From positions 186,001-250,000 of the forward strand of contig NZ_CP063189.1 in the NCBI RefSeq assembly GCF_028609805.1: DNA of 64,000 bases. Reading direction: 5' to 3'. The translations under genes were made by a program, and so were the position numbers. The notes beneath the pieces were generated by a model. The model ran no database searches, was not told the DNA's origin, and worked only from the letters and a program-made list of their open reading frames with translations. The stretch comes from Corynebacterium massiliense DSM 45435. GTDB lineage: Bacteria > Actinomycetota > Actinomycetes > Mycobacteriales > Mycobacteriaceae. This document shows, one piece after another, positions 22,568 through 31,445 of this stretch (positions are counted from its first letter, which is position 1; each line of letters opens with the position of its first letter).

Positions 22568-23878
22568 ATGAACGCACAACACTTCGCCACCGCCAGCCCG
22601 CAGTTCGCTCTCGTCGCAGTCACCGACGCGAGTCTGCGCGCGGAGGCCTCCCACGTCGTTGCCGCGACGGGCCAGGAGGTCATCGCCTGTGAGGACCCGC
22701 GGGAGATCGCGGCGTTTGTCACGCGCGCGGGCGCCGTCGTGGTGGATAAAAACACCGCCGCGCACGTATCCAGCCTTGGACGGCACGACGGCATCTACTT
22801 CGTCGCCACCGACGCGGAAGCGATCGACTTCGAGGCCGCCATGCGCGCCCATGCACAGGAGGCGTATCTCTTGCCGGCCGAGTCGGAGGACTTTCTCAAA
22901 GAGCTAGGTAGCGCCCAGCATTTAAGGGCCGATGGCGGATCTGCAGGACTCGCCGCTGCTACCGCGGCGGGGCGGCGGGGAACGAACGCCAGCGGCGTGA
23001 CGGACGGTGCGAGGCCCGGGAGAGCGCGGCTCGGCGGCGGGGAGCGTGGAGAAGGCGGGGCATCTGCCGGTGCTTGCTCCGCACGTGTGGAAGCTGCGGG
23101 TGCGGCAGGCGCGGAGCCCGCGGCGTGGCGCGCTGCTGCCTGCGGCCCGGTGGCAGTCGTCGGCGCGTGCGGTGGGGTGGGAACCTCCACGTTCGCCGCG
23201 GCGCTCGCTCGCGTGATGGCCCGGCAGTCAACGGTCACGCTGGTGGACGCGGTCGACGCCTCCGGCGGCCTCGACCTGCTGCTCGGGGTCGAATACGCCG
23301 CCGGCGCGCGGTGGCCGGATCTCAACGTGGGCGGGCAAGCAAAGTCCGGCGGAGCCGCTATCAGCGCGGCGGACTTACGGGCTGCCCTGCCCACGACTGC
23401 CGATGGCATCGCGGTGCTCTCCGCCGCGCGGGCGAGCGGCGGGGTGGCCGACTCTTTCCGGCTGGACCGCAGCGCCGTGGACGCGGTGGTGACCTCATTG
23501 GCTGAAGGTGGCGCCGGAGCGGTGATCGATATGCCCGCGCTCGATCCGGCCGCAGTGGGGTCGATGGTGCCGGGAGCGTGCCAGCACGTCATCGTTGTCA
23601 CGGCGAGTGAGGTGCGCCCGACCGCCCGGGCCGCGCAGCTCATCGCGCAACTAGAAGCCCATAAGATCCCGTGCAGCCTGGTCGTGCGGCACCGCGGATG
23701 GTCGGGCATGAGCGTTGCCGAAGTAGAAGAGCTCACGCGGGTCGATGCGGTCGCCGTCATCCCGCACTTCAAACGTCTGCCCAAAGCGATGGAGACTGCG
23801 GGCCTGCCGGAGCGCCTGCCGCGTGGGTTGCACACTGCCGCCCAGCGCGTCCTGGAGACGGTGGGGTACGCGGCATGA
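22568..23878 (+). CDS. ssd: Septum-site-determining protein Ssd (TadZ/CpaE/MinD-like)
   Basis: A 436-residue protein heading the tad operon. The N-terminal part (1-115) resembles a receiver-like domain; residues about 118-190 are low-complexity Ala/Gly/Arg; the C-terminal half is a MinD/ParA-type ATPase. The Walker A is deviant (VVGACGGVGTSTFAAALA), with Cys and Thr in place of the usual K-G-G-V-G-K-T lysines, followed by VTLVDAVDASGGLDLLLG and the VIDMPALDP strand. In the TadZ/CpaE role it would localise the pilus machine at a pole or site; in mycobacteria Ssd affects septum formation (family knowledge). Its stop overlaps the next ATG. Confidence 0.85.
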   Translation: MNAQHFATASPQFALVAVTDASLRAEASHVVAATGQEVIACEDPREIAAFVTRAGAVVVDKNTAAHVSSLGRHDGIYFVATDAEAIDFEAAMRAHAQEAYLLPAESEDFLKELGSAQHLRADGGSAGLAAATAAGRRGTNASGVTDGARPGRARLGGGERGEGGASAGACSARVEAAGAAGAEPAAWRAAACGPVAVVGACGGVGTSTFAAALARVMARQSTVTLVDAVDASGGLDLLLGVEYAAGARWPDLNVGGQAKSGGAAISAADLRAALPTTADGIAVLSAARASGGVADSFRLDRSAVDAVVTSLAEGGAGAVIDMPALDPAAVGSMVPGACQHVIVVTASEVRPTARAAQLIAQLEAHKIPCSLVVRHRGWSGMSVAEVEELTRVDAVAVIPHFKRLPKAMETAGLPERLPRGLHTAAQRVLETVGYAA

Positions 23879-25044
23879 CCACCTCCACTGAGCTGTTCGA
23901 CCGGCTGCAACACGTCCTCGCCGCGGAGCCTGAGCTGGCTGACTCGCCGAACGATTTAGTCGCCCGCATCCGGGAAGAAGCCGGGGTCATCAGCAACGCG
24001 GAGGTCCTTTCCATCCTCCGGCAGCTGCGCAACGAGACGCACGGGCTGGGGCAGCTGGACGGTTTACTGTCTGGCACCGGCGTGACCGACATCGTGGTCA
24101 ACGGGCCGAAGAACGTGTTCGTGGACCGCGGGCAGGGGTTGCAGCCGGCCGGGGTGACCTTTCAGGACGACGCGGAGGTGCGCCGCTTGGCCACCCGGCT
24201 TGCGGTGGGGTGCGGGAGCCGGCTTGACGATGCCCAGCCGTTCGCGAACGGGCGCATGCCGCGGCCCGACGGGACGAGCCTGCGCATTCACGCAGTCTTG
24301 GCACCACCCGCGGAAGGCGGGACGTGCCTGAGCGTGCGCGTACTGCGCCAACAGCGGGCGAGCTTGCAGGCGCTGGCGGATAACGGGACGGTTCCCCACG
24401 ACATCGCCAAACTGCTCGCGGGCATAGTCCGCGCGCGCATCTCCTTCCTCGTCATCGGCGGAACCGGTTCGGGGAAGACGACGTTGCTATCAGCACTTAT
24501 GGGCGCAGTTCCGGATACCGAGCGCATCCTCATTATCGAAGACACCTCGGAGCTGTGCCCACAGCATCCGCACACGGTCTCACTCATCTCGCGCGGTGCG
24601 AATGCGGAGGGCGAGGGGGAGATCACCATGGCGGAACTTCTCCGGCAGTCGCTGCGTATGCGTCCCGACCGCATCGTGGTCGGCGAGATCCGCGGCCGGG
24701 AAGTCTGCGACCTCCTCGCGGCGCTCAACACCGGTCACGACGGCGGCGCTGGAACCCTGCACGCGAATTCCCTCAAGGAAGTCCCCGCGCGCATGGAGGC
24801 GCTCGCCGCTCTCGGGGGAATGGACAGGGACGCGCTGCACGCGCAGCTCGCGGCCGCGGTGGACGTCGTGTTCACGATGGAGCGTGATCGGGAAGGGGTG
24901 CGGCACCTGGCAGAAATTGGGGTGCTGACGGGCAATCCGGTCACCGCGGCTGTGGTGTGGTCACGCGACAATGGGCCGCAGCCGGGGTTCGCGGAGCTTG
25001 CTCGGCGAGCCGGGTTAGGTGCCGATGGGGAGGTGGCGTCATGA
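23875..25044 (+). CDS. tadA: Type II/IV secretion ATPase TadA (CpaF)
   Basis: A 389-residue hexameric ATPase that powers assembly of the Flp-type pilus. Walker A at about 195-202 (VIGGTGSGKTTLL), the Asp box IIIEDTSEL, Walker B region MRPDRIVVGEIRGREV and the His box NTGHDGGAGTLHANS are all present. Shorter N-terminus than many CpaF proteins. The ATG at 23875 overlaps the ssd stop (ATGA), which fixes the start and indicates translational coupling. Confidence 0.93.
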   Translation: MTTSTELFDRLQHVLAAEPELADSPNDLVARIREEAGVISNAEVLSILRQLRNETHGLGQLDGLLSGTGVTDIVVNGPKNVFVDRGQGLQPAGVTFQDDAEVRRLATRLAVGCGSRLDDAQPFANGRMPRPDGTSLRIHAVLAPPAEGGTCLSVRVLRQQRASLQALADNGTVPHDIAKLLAGIVRARISFLVIGGTGSGKTTLLSALMGAVPDTERILIIEDTSELCPQHPHTVSLISRGANAEGEGEITMAELLRQSLRMRPDRIVVGEIRGREVCDLLAALNTGHDGGAGTLHANSLKEVPARMEALAALGGMDRDALHAQLAAAVDVVFTMERDREGVRHLAEIGVLTGNPVTAAVVWSRDNGPQPGFAELARRAGLGADGEVAS

Positions 25045-25889
25045 CCGCCTCGTTAGCCGCGCCCGTGATAGCGCTGTGCCTTTTAGCCGCCGCGGTATTG
25101 TGCGGACAACCAGCGCGCAGCATTGCCCGCGACCGGGCTCGCGGTCTTACGGGTGCGGACAGTGTCGCCGGCCGCGGGGCAGTGGTGATTACAGCCGTGT
25201 TCGTGGTGGTTTTCGCTTTCCTCCTCATCGGGCGTGTGAGCATCGTGGTGGCCGCGGCGCTCGCGGTGGGCACCATCGGGTGGACCGTGCGTGGATTCGC
25301 TCGCGACCGGAAGCGGCGCCAGGAAGAACGGGCGATGATCGCTTATTTGGGCGCGGTGGGCTCCGACCTGCGGGCTGGGACGAGCCTGCCGCGCGCACTG
25401 ACACGCGCACTAGAGGTCTTGACCGACGACGCGGGCCCGGTGGAACGCGGCTCCCGTGGCGCCGGTCCGACAGCACGGCTGTACGAGCAGCTGCACACCG
25501 CGGCCATCGTGGCGAACCGCGGCGGGTCGTTCGCTAAGAGCTTGACTGGGGCAGGGGAATATCTGGACGGGTTCGCGCGCATGTGCGCGATGGGGGAAAG
25601 CCACGGCATCGCCTTGGCGGAGCTTATCGGGCAGTACCAACAGCGGCTGGCGGATAAACGGCGGCACCGGCAGGCCACGTCCGCGAGCTTGCAGGGCCCG
25701 CAGACTACCGCGCTTGTCCTCACCGCGCTGCCGCTCGCGGGCCTCGCGCTGGGAGGTGCGATGGGCGCTCGCCCGTTCGCGCTGCTCTTCGGCGGCGGGA
25801 TAGGTGGTCTGCTCCTGGTCCTCGGGGTGGCGCTGAGCTGCGGTGGATTCGCTTGGTCGCAGGCCATCATGCGGAAGGCGGCGGGATAA
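25041..25889 (+). CDS. tadB: Pilus-assembly inner-membrane platform protein TadB
   Basis: A 282-residue membrane protein with a T2SSF (GspF-like) domain. Helices at about 5-25, 50-85 (paired), 215-235 and 245-275 flank the cytoplasmic region containing RAMIAYLGAVGSDLRAGTSL-like sequence and GESHGIALAELIGQYQQRLAD. It works with TadC as the platform turned by TadA. The ATG overlaps the tadA stop by four bases. Confidence 0.85.
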   Translation: MTASLAAPVIALCLLAAAVLCGQPARSIARDRARGLTGADSVAGRGAVVITAVFVVVFAFLLIGRVSIVVAAALAVGTIGWTVRGFARDRKRRQEERAMIAYLGAVGSDLRAGTSLPRALTRALEVLTDDAGPVERGSRGAGPTARLYEQLHTAAIVANRGGSFAKSLTGAGEYLDGFARMCAMGESHGIALAELIGQYQQRLADKRRHRQATSASLQGPQTTALVLTALPLAGLALGGAMGARPFALLFGGGIGGLLLVLGVALSCGGFAWSQAIMRKAAG

Positions 25890-26507
25890 ATGAGCTTCAG
25901 TGTTCTCGCCGTTCTATCTGTTGCCGCCACTTTCCTTATCCCCGTTCCGCCTCCGGTGGCGCGGACGCGGAGCAATCGCGGCCCTGCCCCGCAAGGAGGG
26001 TTCATGGCCGCAGCGTGGGCGCGGGTACGAGCCGGCCCATGGGCCGGGTGGCTGAAGCGCACCCGCGCCGCCAATTCGGATCCGCTGGGTACGGCCGCGG
26101 ACATCGCCTTGTTCGCTGCATGCTTGCAGGCTGGGTTGTCTACCCAGCAAGCGGCCGCGGCGGTCAGCGAAGTCGCAGACCCCGAACACAGCCCCTGGCG
26201 GGACATCGCTGCGCTTTTGCGGGTCGGAACCACCGACCACCAAGCGTGGGCTCCCGCCAAAGGCATCCCGGGGCTGGAAGACCTCGCGCGCACGGTCACG
26301 CTCTCCGGGCAGTCCGGCGCCGCGGTGGCGTCCGGGTGCGCGGCCATAGCGGACAAGCTGCGCGATGACGCCGAAGCCGCCGCGACAGTCGCCGCCGAGC
26401 GCGCCGGGGTGTTCATCTCGCTGCCGCTAGCCCTGTGCTTCCTACCCGCATTCATTGTCCTGGGGCTTGTCCCCATCATCATCAGCCTGAGTTCACAACT
26501 GCTTTAA
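25890..26507 (+). CDS. tadC: Pilus-assembly inner-membrane platform protein TadC
   Basis: A 205-residue T2SSF-domain protein: an N-terminal helix (about 1-20), a cytoplasmic section with ALFAACLQAGLSTQQAAAAV and AVASGCAAIADKLRDDAEAA, and a C-terminal helix pair (about 180-205). About 80 residues shorter than typical TadC, but the core is complete as in other actinobacterial loci. The ATG directly follows the tadB stop. Confidence 0.85.
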   Translation: MSFSVLAVLSVAATFLIPVPPPVARTRSNRGPAPQGGFMAAAWARVRAGPWAGWLKRTRAANSDPLGTAADIALFAACLQAGLSTQQAAAAVSEVADPEHSPWRDIAALLRVGTTDHQAWAPAKGIPGLEDLARTVTLSGQSGAAVASGCAAIADKLRDDAEAAATVAAERAGVFISLPLALCFLPAFIVLGLVPIIISLSSQLL

Positions 26508-26558
26508 CAACAGACCTGAAACACACCGAAAAACACACATCGAGAGAGGAAATCTGCC

Positions 26559-26756
26559 ATGTACACCTACGTTCGCCTGCGTCAGAAAATGATGGAACTG
26601 AACAACGATGACGGTATGTCCACTATTGAGTACGCCATGGGTTCGCTTGCGGCGGCCGCACTAGCTGCGGTGTTGTACGTCGTTATCAACTCCGGCGGCG
26701 TCTCCGACGCAATCGAGTCCATCATCACCGACGCCCTGTCCAACACGCCACGCTAA
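26559..26756 (+). CDS. flp: Flp-type pilin subunit (DUF4244)
   Basis: A 65-residue prepilin. The leader ends in NNDDG and the mature part starts MSTIEYAMGSLAAAALAAVL: cleavage would fall between G19 and M20, with E24-Y25 at the +5/+6 positions typical of Flp pilins, followed by a hydrophobic helix (about 27-46). A GAGAGGAAA ribosome binding site precedes the ATG by eight bases. It is expected to be the major fibre subunit. No prepilin peptidase gene is visible in the window, so processing must depend on an enzyme encoded elsewhere. Confidence 0.88.
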   Translation: MYTYVRLRQKMMELNNDDGMSTIEYAMGSLAAAALAAVLYVVINSGGVSDAIESIITDALSNTPR

Positions 26757-26819
26757 ACCGCGCTTCCGCACACGGCGGCGGGACGCAACAGCGCGCTTAA
26801 GCGCGGGAAAGGAGGAACC

Positions 26820-27161
26820 ATGACGGTGCGGCGACTGGAACGACTGGAGCGCCTGGGAAACGACGAAGGATCGGTCACCATCGAGGCGGCACTGGCGCTT
26901 AGCAGTCTGGTCATCGTGGCGGCTGCAGTGATCGGTGCCATTGCCACGCTGGCCGCATACATCTCCGCCGTGGACACGGCGGGGGCGGCGGCCCGCGCGC
27001 ACGCCATCGGCGTTGAGTTCCAGCCGCCGCGCGACACCATGAACGTCCACGTGGGCGAAGAGGGCGGAGTCGTCCGCGCCACAGTGGGGGTCAAGACCAT
27101 GGTGGGCACGCTGCACGCCGAAGCACTGTTTCCCGCCGAAAACGTCGGGAGCACCCGGTGA
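26820..27161 (+). CDS. TadE-like minor pseudopilin
   Basis: A 113-residue protein with the TadE-type N-terminus: basic leader, then GSVTIEAALALSSLVIVAAA and a membrane helix to about residue 50; the remaining half is extracytoplasmic. The G-S-V-T-I-E-A motif is equivalent to a prepilin cleavage site with Glu at +5. Preceded by AAAGGAGGAACC, a very strong ribosome binding site. Probably a minor subunit that primes or caps the pilus. Confidence 0.85.
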   Translation: MTVRRLERLERLGNDEGSVTIEAALALSSLVIVAAAVIGAIATLAAYISAVDTAGAAARAHAIGVEFQPPRDTMNVHVGEEGGVVRATVGVKTMVGTLHAEALFPAENVGSTR

Positions 27162-27511
27162 TAAAGGCGTGGACGGGCAAGGTGCGAATAGTCCGCGGCG
27201 CGGACGCCGAGGCCGGCTACGCCACAGTGGCGACGGCCGGGATCCTCGCCGCGATTTCGGGGCTCCTGCTCGTCGTTGCCGCGGCGTCTAGCCAGGCCGT
27301 CGCCCAGCACCGCACTCAGGTGGCCGCGGATCTCTCCGCGGTCGCCGGGGCGTGGGCGCTGGCCTACGGCGAGGACGCGTGCAGCGCGGCCCGGCACACC
27401 GCCGGCATGAACGACGGTCAACTGCAAGCGTGCGTGCCGGAAGGCGACGACGTGGTGGTCACTGCCGTCGTGCGCGGGAGGGAAGCTGCCGCACGGGCCG
27501 GGCGGATCTAG
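27158..27511 (+). CDS. TadG/Rv3654c-like secreted protein of the tad locus
   Basis: A 117-residue protein with a basic N-terminus, then AGYATVATAGILAAISGLLL as a hydrophobic segment (about 25-50) and an extracytoplasmic tail with two cysteines (DACSAARHTA and LQACVPEGDD). It fits the helicase/secretion-neighbourhood TadE-like family. The GTG overlaps the preceding stop (GTGA), so it is translationally coupled. It ends the pilus operon, which converges with the helicase gene. Confidence 0.75.
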   Translation: MIKAWTGKVRIVRGADAEAGYATVATAGILAAISGLLLVVAAASSQAVAQHRTQVAADLSAVAGAWALAYGEDACSAARHTAGMNDGQLQACVPEGDDVVVTAVVRGREAAARAGRI

Positions 27512-27545
27512 GGACGTGCAGCGCGGCTAGGGGCGCAGTACGGGT

Positions 27546-30032
27546 TCAGGAGGCCGCGTGGCCGGCCGTCATCGTGACCAGCGCACCCAGGAGCTTGATC
27601 GCGCCCGCCTTATCCAACGGGTTGTTGCCGTTGCCGCACTTCGGTGACTGCACACACGACGGGCACCCCGACTCGCACGGGCAGGACCGCACTGTGTCAA
27701 AGGTCGCCTCAATCCACTCAGGAAAGCGGCGGAACCCCTCCTCCGCAAACCCCGCGCCACCGGGATGACCGTCGTAGACGAAGACCGTGGGCATCTGCGT
27801 GTCCTCGTGCAACGCGGTGGATACGCCGCCAATATCCCACCGGTCGCAGGTGGCGATAAGCGGCAACAACCCGATGGCGGCGTGCTCCGCCGCGTGCAGC
27901 GTACCGGGTATGTCCCCGGCGGAAATCCCCATCTCCTTCAGCGCCGCGGGATCCACGGTGTAGGCCACCGCCTTGGTCACTAAGCGCTGCTCCGGCATGT
28001 TGAGGGGAACGTCCTCGCCCACGGTCCCGTCGGCAAAGCGCACCATGTAACCGGTGACTTGATCGATCACCTCGACATCGACGTACGCCGCCCACAGTCC
28101 CGGTGAGTAGTTCACTAGACCGTCGGCGGGCGGGCTGTGCAAGATCCGGATTGAGGTCGTCGACCGGGACACGGTGGTGTAGTCGGGCTCTTCCGGGTGG
28201 GCGAGGGCGACGCAGTCCTCCAGTTGCAGGTCCTCGATGACAAACGACTCGCCCTGGTGGAGATACACCGCGCCGGGGTGCACCTGGCTGGTGGCGCGCG
28301 CCGCGTCCACCGTGCCGAGCAGGCGCCCATCGCTCGCGTCGACGATCATCACCTCCTGGCCCGCCCCGCCGCGCAGCGAGACCTGCGCGTGGGCCGTGTC
28401 CGGAGTGAGCTCCCCGGGCGCGGCGTCCAGCCGAGGCACGGGGTACCAGCCGCGCGAGCGGTGCTTTACTAACCCTTGGTGCTCCAGCTCCGCGATGACC
28501 TCCCGCGCGCCCAGGGCGTTTACGTCCGCATCGGTGAGCGGCTTTTCTATCGCCGCGCAGTAGACGTGCCCGAACAAGATGTACGGGTTGGACGGGTTGA
28601 ACACGCTCGCCTCCACCGGGCGGCCCAGCAGGGCTTCCGGGTGGTGGACTAGGTAGTTGTCCATCGGTTCGTCGCGCGCGACGAGCACGACCACGGAGCC
28701 TTGGCCGCGGCGGCCTGCCCGGCCAGCCTGCTGCCAAAAACTGGCCACTGTGCCAGGGAAACCGGCGGTGACCACCGCGTCGAGCCCGCCGACATCGATC
28801 CCCAGCTCCAGCGCGGAGGTGGTGGCCACGCCGAGCAACGAGCCATCGTCAAGCGCTGCCTCTAGGCGTCTCCGGTCCTCGGCCAGATAACCCGCGCGGT
28901 AGGACGCCACGCGGCGCGCGAAGTCGGGGCGGCCCATTGAGCTCAGCTCCTCGGCCATGCGCAGAGCAACAGTCTCGGCGGAACGCCGCGAGCGGACAAA
29001 CGCTAGCGTGCGCGCGCCCTGGGCGATAAAGATGGCCGCGATGCCGCCTGCCTCCGTGGTTGCCGCGCGCCGCACCGGCGCGCCGCCTTCGCCTTCTGCG
29101 CCCTCGATAAACCCCGGCTCCCACAACACCACGGTGCGAGCCCCAGTGGGGGCGCCGTCCTCGGTTACCTCCACCGCGCATTCAGTGCCGGATGCGCCGC
29201 CGGCGCTGGACGCGCCATCGCGGCCGGTCAGCCGCCGCGCGTGGGCGGCGGGAGCGCGCATCGTGGCCGAGGCAGTAATCACCACTGGATGGGATCCGTA
29301 GTGCTCGCACAGCCGCAACAGGCGCCGCAAGACCAGGGCGACGTTGGCGCCGAACACCCCGCGGTAGGAATGCGCCTCATCGATGACAATGAACTCCAAG
29401 TGGCGCAGGACCCGTGCCCACCGCTGGTGCGCGGAAAGGACGGACATGTGCAGCATGTCCGGGTTAGTGAAGATGAACCGGGACTGCTCGCGGATGCCTG
29501 CGCGGGCTTCGGTGGGGGTGTCGCCGTCGTAGGGGGCGGGAACGATGGGCGCTGTGCCGCGCTTGTTCCCACCGCGCTGGCGCTCCATCGCCTGGATGAG
29601 CCGCGTGGCCGCCTGCAGTTGGTCGGAGCCCAGCGCCTTCGTCGGGGTAAGGTACAGCGCGCAGGCGGTGGGGTTTTCGGTCAGCCGGGTGAGGATGGGC
29701 AGCTGATAGCCCAGCGACTTGCCCGAGGACGTGCCGGTGGCCACGGCGACGTCGCGCCCTGCCCAGGCGGCCTCCGCCACGGCGGCCTGGTGGGTGTAGG
29801 GGCGGGCGATGTCGGCATCGGCAAGCGTGGCGATGAGCTCCGGCAGCACCCACTCGGGCCAGTCGGTGGTCTGCGAACCCCGCGGGGGCAGCGTGGTCGA
29901 ATACGTGCACTCCGATTCGGAAAAGCGCCGCTCGACCGATTCCATCAACTCGTCGGCGAGGGCGTTCGCGGCAGCACTCGCCGTCCCCGCTGCTGGTGTA
30001 GGGGCGGGGTCCGGGGTCGGGTCGTAAGCCAC
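27546..30032 (-). CDS. DEAH-box helicase with DUF1998 (MrfA/YprA-like)
   Basis: An 828-residue superfamily 2 helicase. Motif I is VATGTSSGKSLGYQLP (about residue 90-105), motif II VIDEAHSYRGV, motif III TASATMRAPA, and motif VI QQAGRAGRRGQGSVVVLV. The C-terminal DUF1998 region ends with a four-cysteine cluster (CPCESGCPSCVQSPKCGNG) that should bind zinc. Relatives such as Bacillus MrfA repair mitomycin-type DNA damage. Constant neighbour of the tad/ssd cluster in actinobacteria without proven link. The GTG at 30032 follows AAAGGGGG at good spacing. Confidence 0.9.
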   Translation of the reverse strand: MAYDPTPDPAPTPAAGTASAAANALADELMESVERRFSESECTYSTTLPPRGSQTTDWPEWVLPELIATLADADIARPYTHQAAVAEAAWAGRDVAVATGTSSGKSLGYQLPILTRLTENPTACALYLTPTKALGSDQLQAATRLIQAMERQRGGNKRGTAPIVPAPYDGDTPTEARAGIREQSRFIFTNPDMLHMSVLSAHQRWARVLRHLEFIVIDEAHSYRGVFGANVALVLRRLLRLCEHYGSHPVVITASATMRAPAAHARRLTGRDGASSAGGASGTECAVEVTEDGAPTGARTVVLWEPGFIEGAEGEGGAPVRRAATTEAGGIAAIFIAQGARTLAFVRSRRSAETVALRMAEELSSMGRPDFARRVASYRAGYLAEDRRRLEAALDDGSLLGVATTSALELGIDVGGLDAVVTAGFPGTVASFWQQAGRAGRRGQGSVVVLVARDEPMDNYLVHHPEALLGRPVEASVFNPSNPYILFGHVYCAAIEKPLTDADVNALGAREVIAELEHQGLVKHRSRGWYPVPRLDAAPGELTPDTAHAQVSLRGGAGQEVMIVDASDGRLLGTVDAARATSQVHPGAVYLHQGESFVIEDLQLEDCVALAHPEEPDYTTVSRSTTSIRILHSPPADGLVNYSPGLWAAYVDVEVIDQVTGYMVRFADGTVGEDVPLNMPEQRLVTKAVAYTVDPAALKEMGISAGDIPGTLHAAEHAAIGLLPLIATCDRWDIGGVSTALHEDTQMPTVFVYDGHPGGAGFAEEGFRRFPEWIEATFDTVRSCPCESGCPSCVQSPKCGNGNNPLDKAGAIKLLGALVTMTAGHAAS

Positions 30033-30312
30033 CGCCGGGTTACCCCCTTTCTAGGTGACAGCTGTGCGGATGGTGCTCATTAACTTTGTCACGTTAGTGC
30101 GGCGGCCTACCGCTGGGGAATAAAACGTGCCAGACTGTGGGGCGAGGTTGATGGTTTCTTAGCGCAGTTTTACCACTAGCAGGTGTGCTCGCGAGGGGAT
30201 TACGGCGAGCGCCCGCGACCTGTCGAGGGCCTCCAGAAGATCAGCCGCCCACATTGGCACAACAGATACATCCTGGGTGGCCCAGGAACGACCAAGATTC
30301 GAGGTAAAAGAA

Positions 30313-30516
30313 ATGGCTCAAGGAACCGTGAAGTGGTTTAACTCCGAAAAGGGCTTCGGCTTCATCGCCCCGGACGATGGCTCCGCGGACGTCTTCGTCC
30401 ACTACTCCGAAATCCAGGGCAAGGGTTTCCGCACCCTGACCGAAGACCAGCGCGTGACTTTCGAGGTCGGCGAGGGCCCGAAGGGCCCACAGGCGCAGAA
30501 CGTCGTCGGCGAGTAG
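30313..30516 (+). CDS. cspA: Cold-shock domain protein CspA
   Basis: A 67-residue single cold-shock domain: [20 protein letters not shown] with RNP1 KGFGFI and RNP2 VFVHY, binding single-stranded RNA and DNA as a chaperone. The ATG at 30313 is preferred to an in-frame GTG 36 bases upstream because GAGGTAAAAGAA precedes it and the protein then has the standard length. The 280-base upstream region (30033-30312) has no gene; it should contain the long 5' leader common to csp messages, and I see GC-rich pairing but no defined motif. Confidence 0.93.
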   Translation: MAQGTVKWFNSEKGFGFIAPDDGSADVFVHYSEIQGKGFRTLTEDQRVTFEVGEGPKGPQAQNVVGE

Positions 30517-30525
30517 TTCGCCTTT

Positions 30526-31155
30526 CTAGGGCGTCTCCGCGTATCCGCGCGAGGCGTCCCGCCAGTCCCAGAAGCGGTTCTGCGCTTTCTGGATGAGGGC
30601 GCCGACCACGAACGCCATCGCCACGCCGGTGATGAGCCCGAGGAGCGGGTTATCGGAAAATAGCGCGCCGCCGGCATACCCGGTCAAAAGCGCCTGCAGG
30701 GCCCACAGCAGCACCGCGGCGGTGTCGAACAGCAGGAAAAGCCCCCACGGGTAGCGCATTGATCCCAAAAGGATGTTGACGAAGAATCGGGCGGACGGGA
30801 TGAACCGCGCGATGATGAGTGTGGGGCCCGCCCCGCGCCGCATGTTGCGCTTGATCCACATCAAGGCCCGATGCGCCTTGGTGCCGCGGCGCACCCGATT
30901 GAGCTGCGGCATCAGCCGTTTGCCCAACAAGAAGCACAGGTTGTCGCCCACCAGCGCGGCGGCGCACGTGACCCAGATGAGTGTGCTGAGCCGGGGTACG
31001 CCCCGCGCGCCGGACCACGCGCCCGCGAGGTTGAGCGAGACCTCCGCCGGAAAAGCCGGCACGACGCTGTCGATGAAGACCAAAAGGGCGACCAGCGGGT
31101 AGATCCAGGGAGTGCCCATCAAGGACTCGAAGAATCCGGTTAACGCCTCTACCAC
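30526..31155 (-). CDS. DedA-family membrane protein
   Basis: A 209-residue polytopic protein of the DedA/SNARE-associated (VTT) family, which moves undecaprenyl or other phospholipids between membrane leaflets. Characteristic elements are FIDSVVPAFPAEVSLNLAGA with the re-entrant loop, then GDNLCFLLGKRL and the R-F-I-P-x-x-R motif in IIARFIPSARFFVNILLGSM. Five hydrophobic stretches. The GTG at 31155 follows AAGGAGG by eight bases; the frame upstream has no better start. Convergent with cspA, ten bases apart. Confidence 0.85.
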   Translation of the reverse strand: MVEALTGFFESLMGTPWIYPLVALLVFIDSVVPAFPAEVSLNLAGAWSGARGVPRLSTLIWVTCAAALVGDNLCFLLGKRLMPQLNRVRRGTKAHRALMWIKRNMRRGAGPTLIIARFIPSARFFVNILLGSMRYPWGLFLLFDTAAVLLWALQALLTGYAGGALFSDNPLLGLITGVAMAFVVGALIQKAQNRFWDWRDASRGYAETP

Positions 31156-31445
31156 GCGCGCGTCCTCCTTCTCCCTTGGTCTCCCAGACTGCACAGTGTA
31201 ATTGCGCGGCCTACCCCGCGCAGTGGGGCCTATCTAATACCGCGTTCTAGAAAATGTGATTGTTCTGTGTACCCTAGTGGCAATTGATCACCGAATGGGC
31301 TGCGATAGTAGGCACTTACGGCTCGCCGTTGCGCTGGAAATACGTGCGTGCCCGCTTCCCGCGGTGCTGCATCCGCTGGGACAACGCGGCCCTCTGAACG
31401 GTCAAGGCATTGACGCTCGCATCATCGGGAAGGGATGAACTCGAA

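Noticed and set aside
31256..31300. GlxR site upstream of topA (GTG...CAC near GTGGCAATTGATCAC)
   Set aside because: The half-sites are separated by nine bases, not the eight required.
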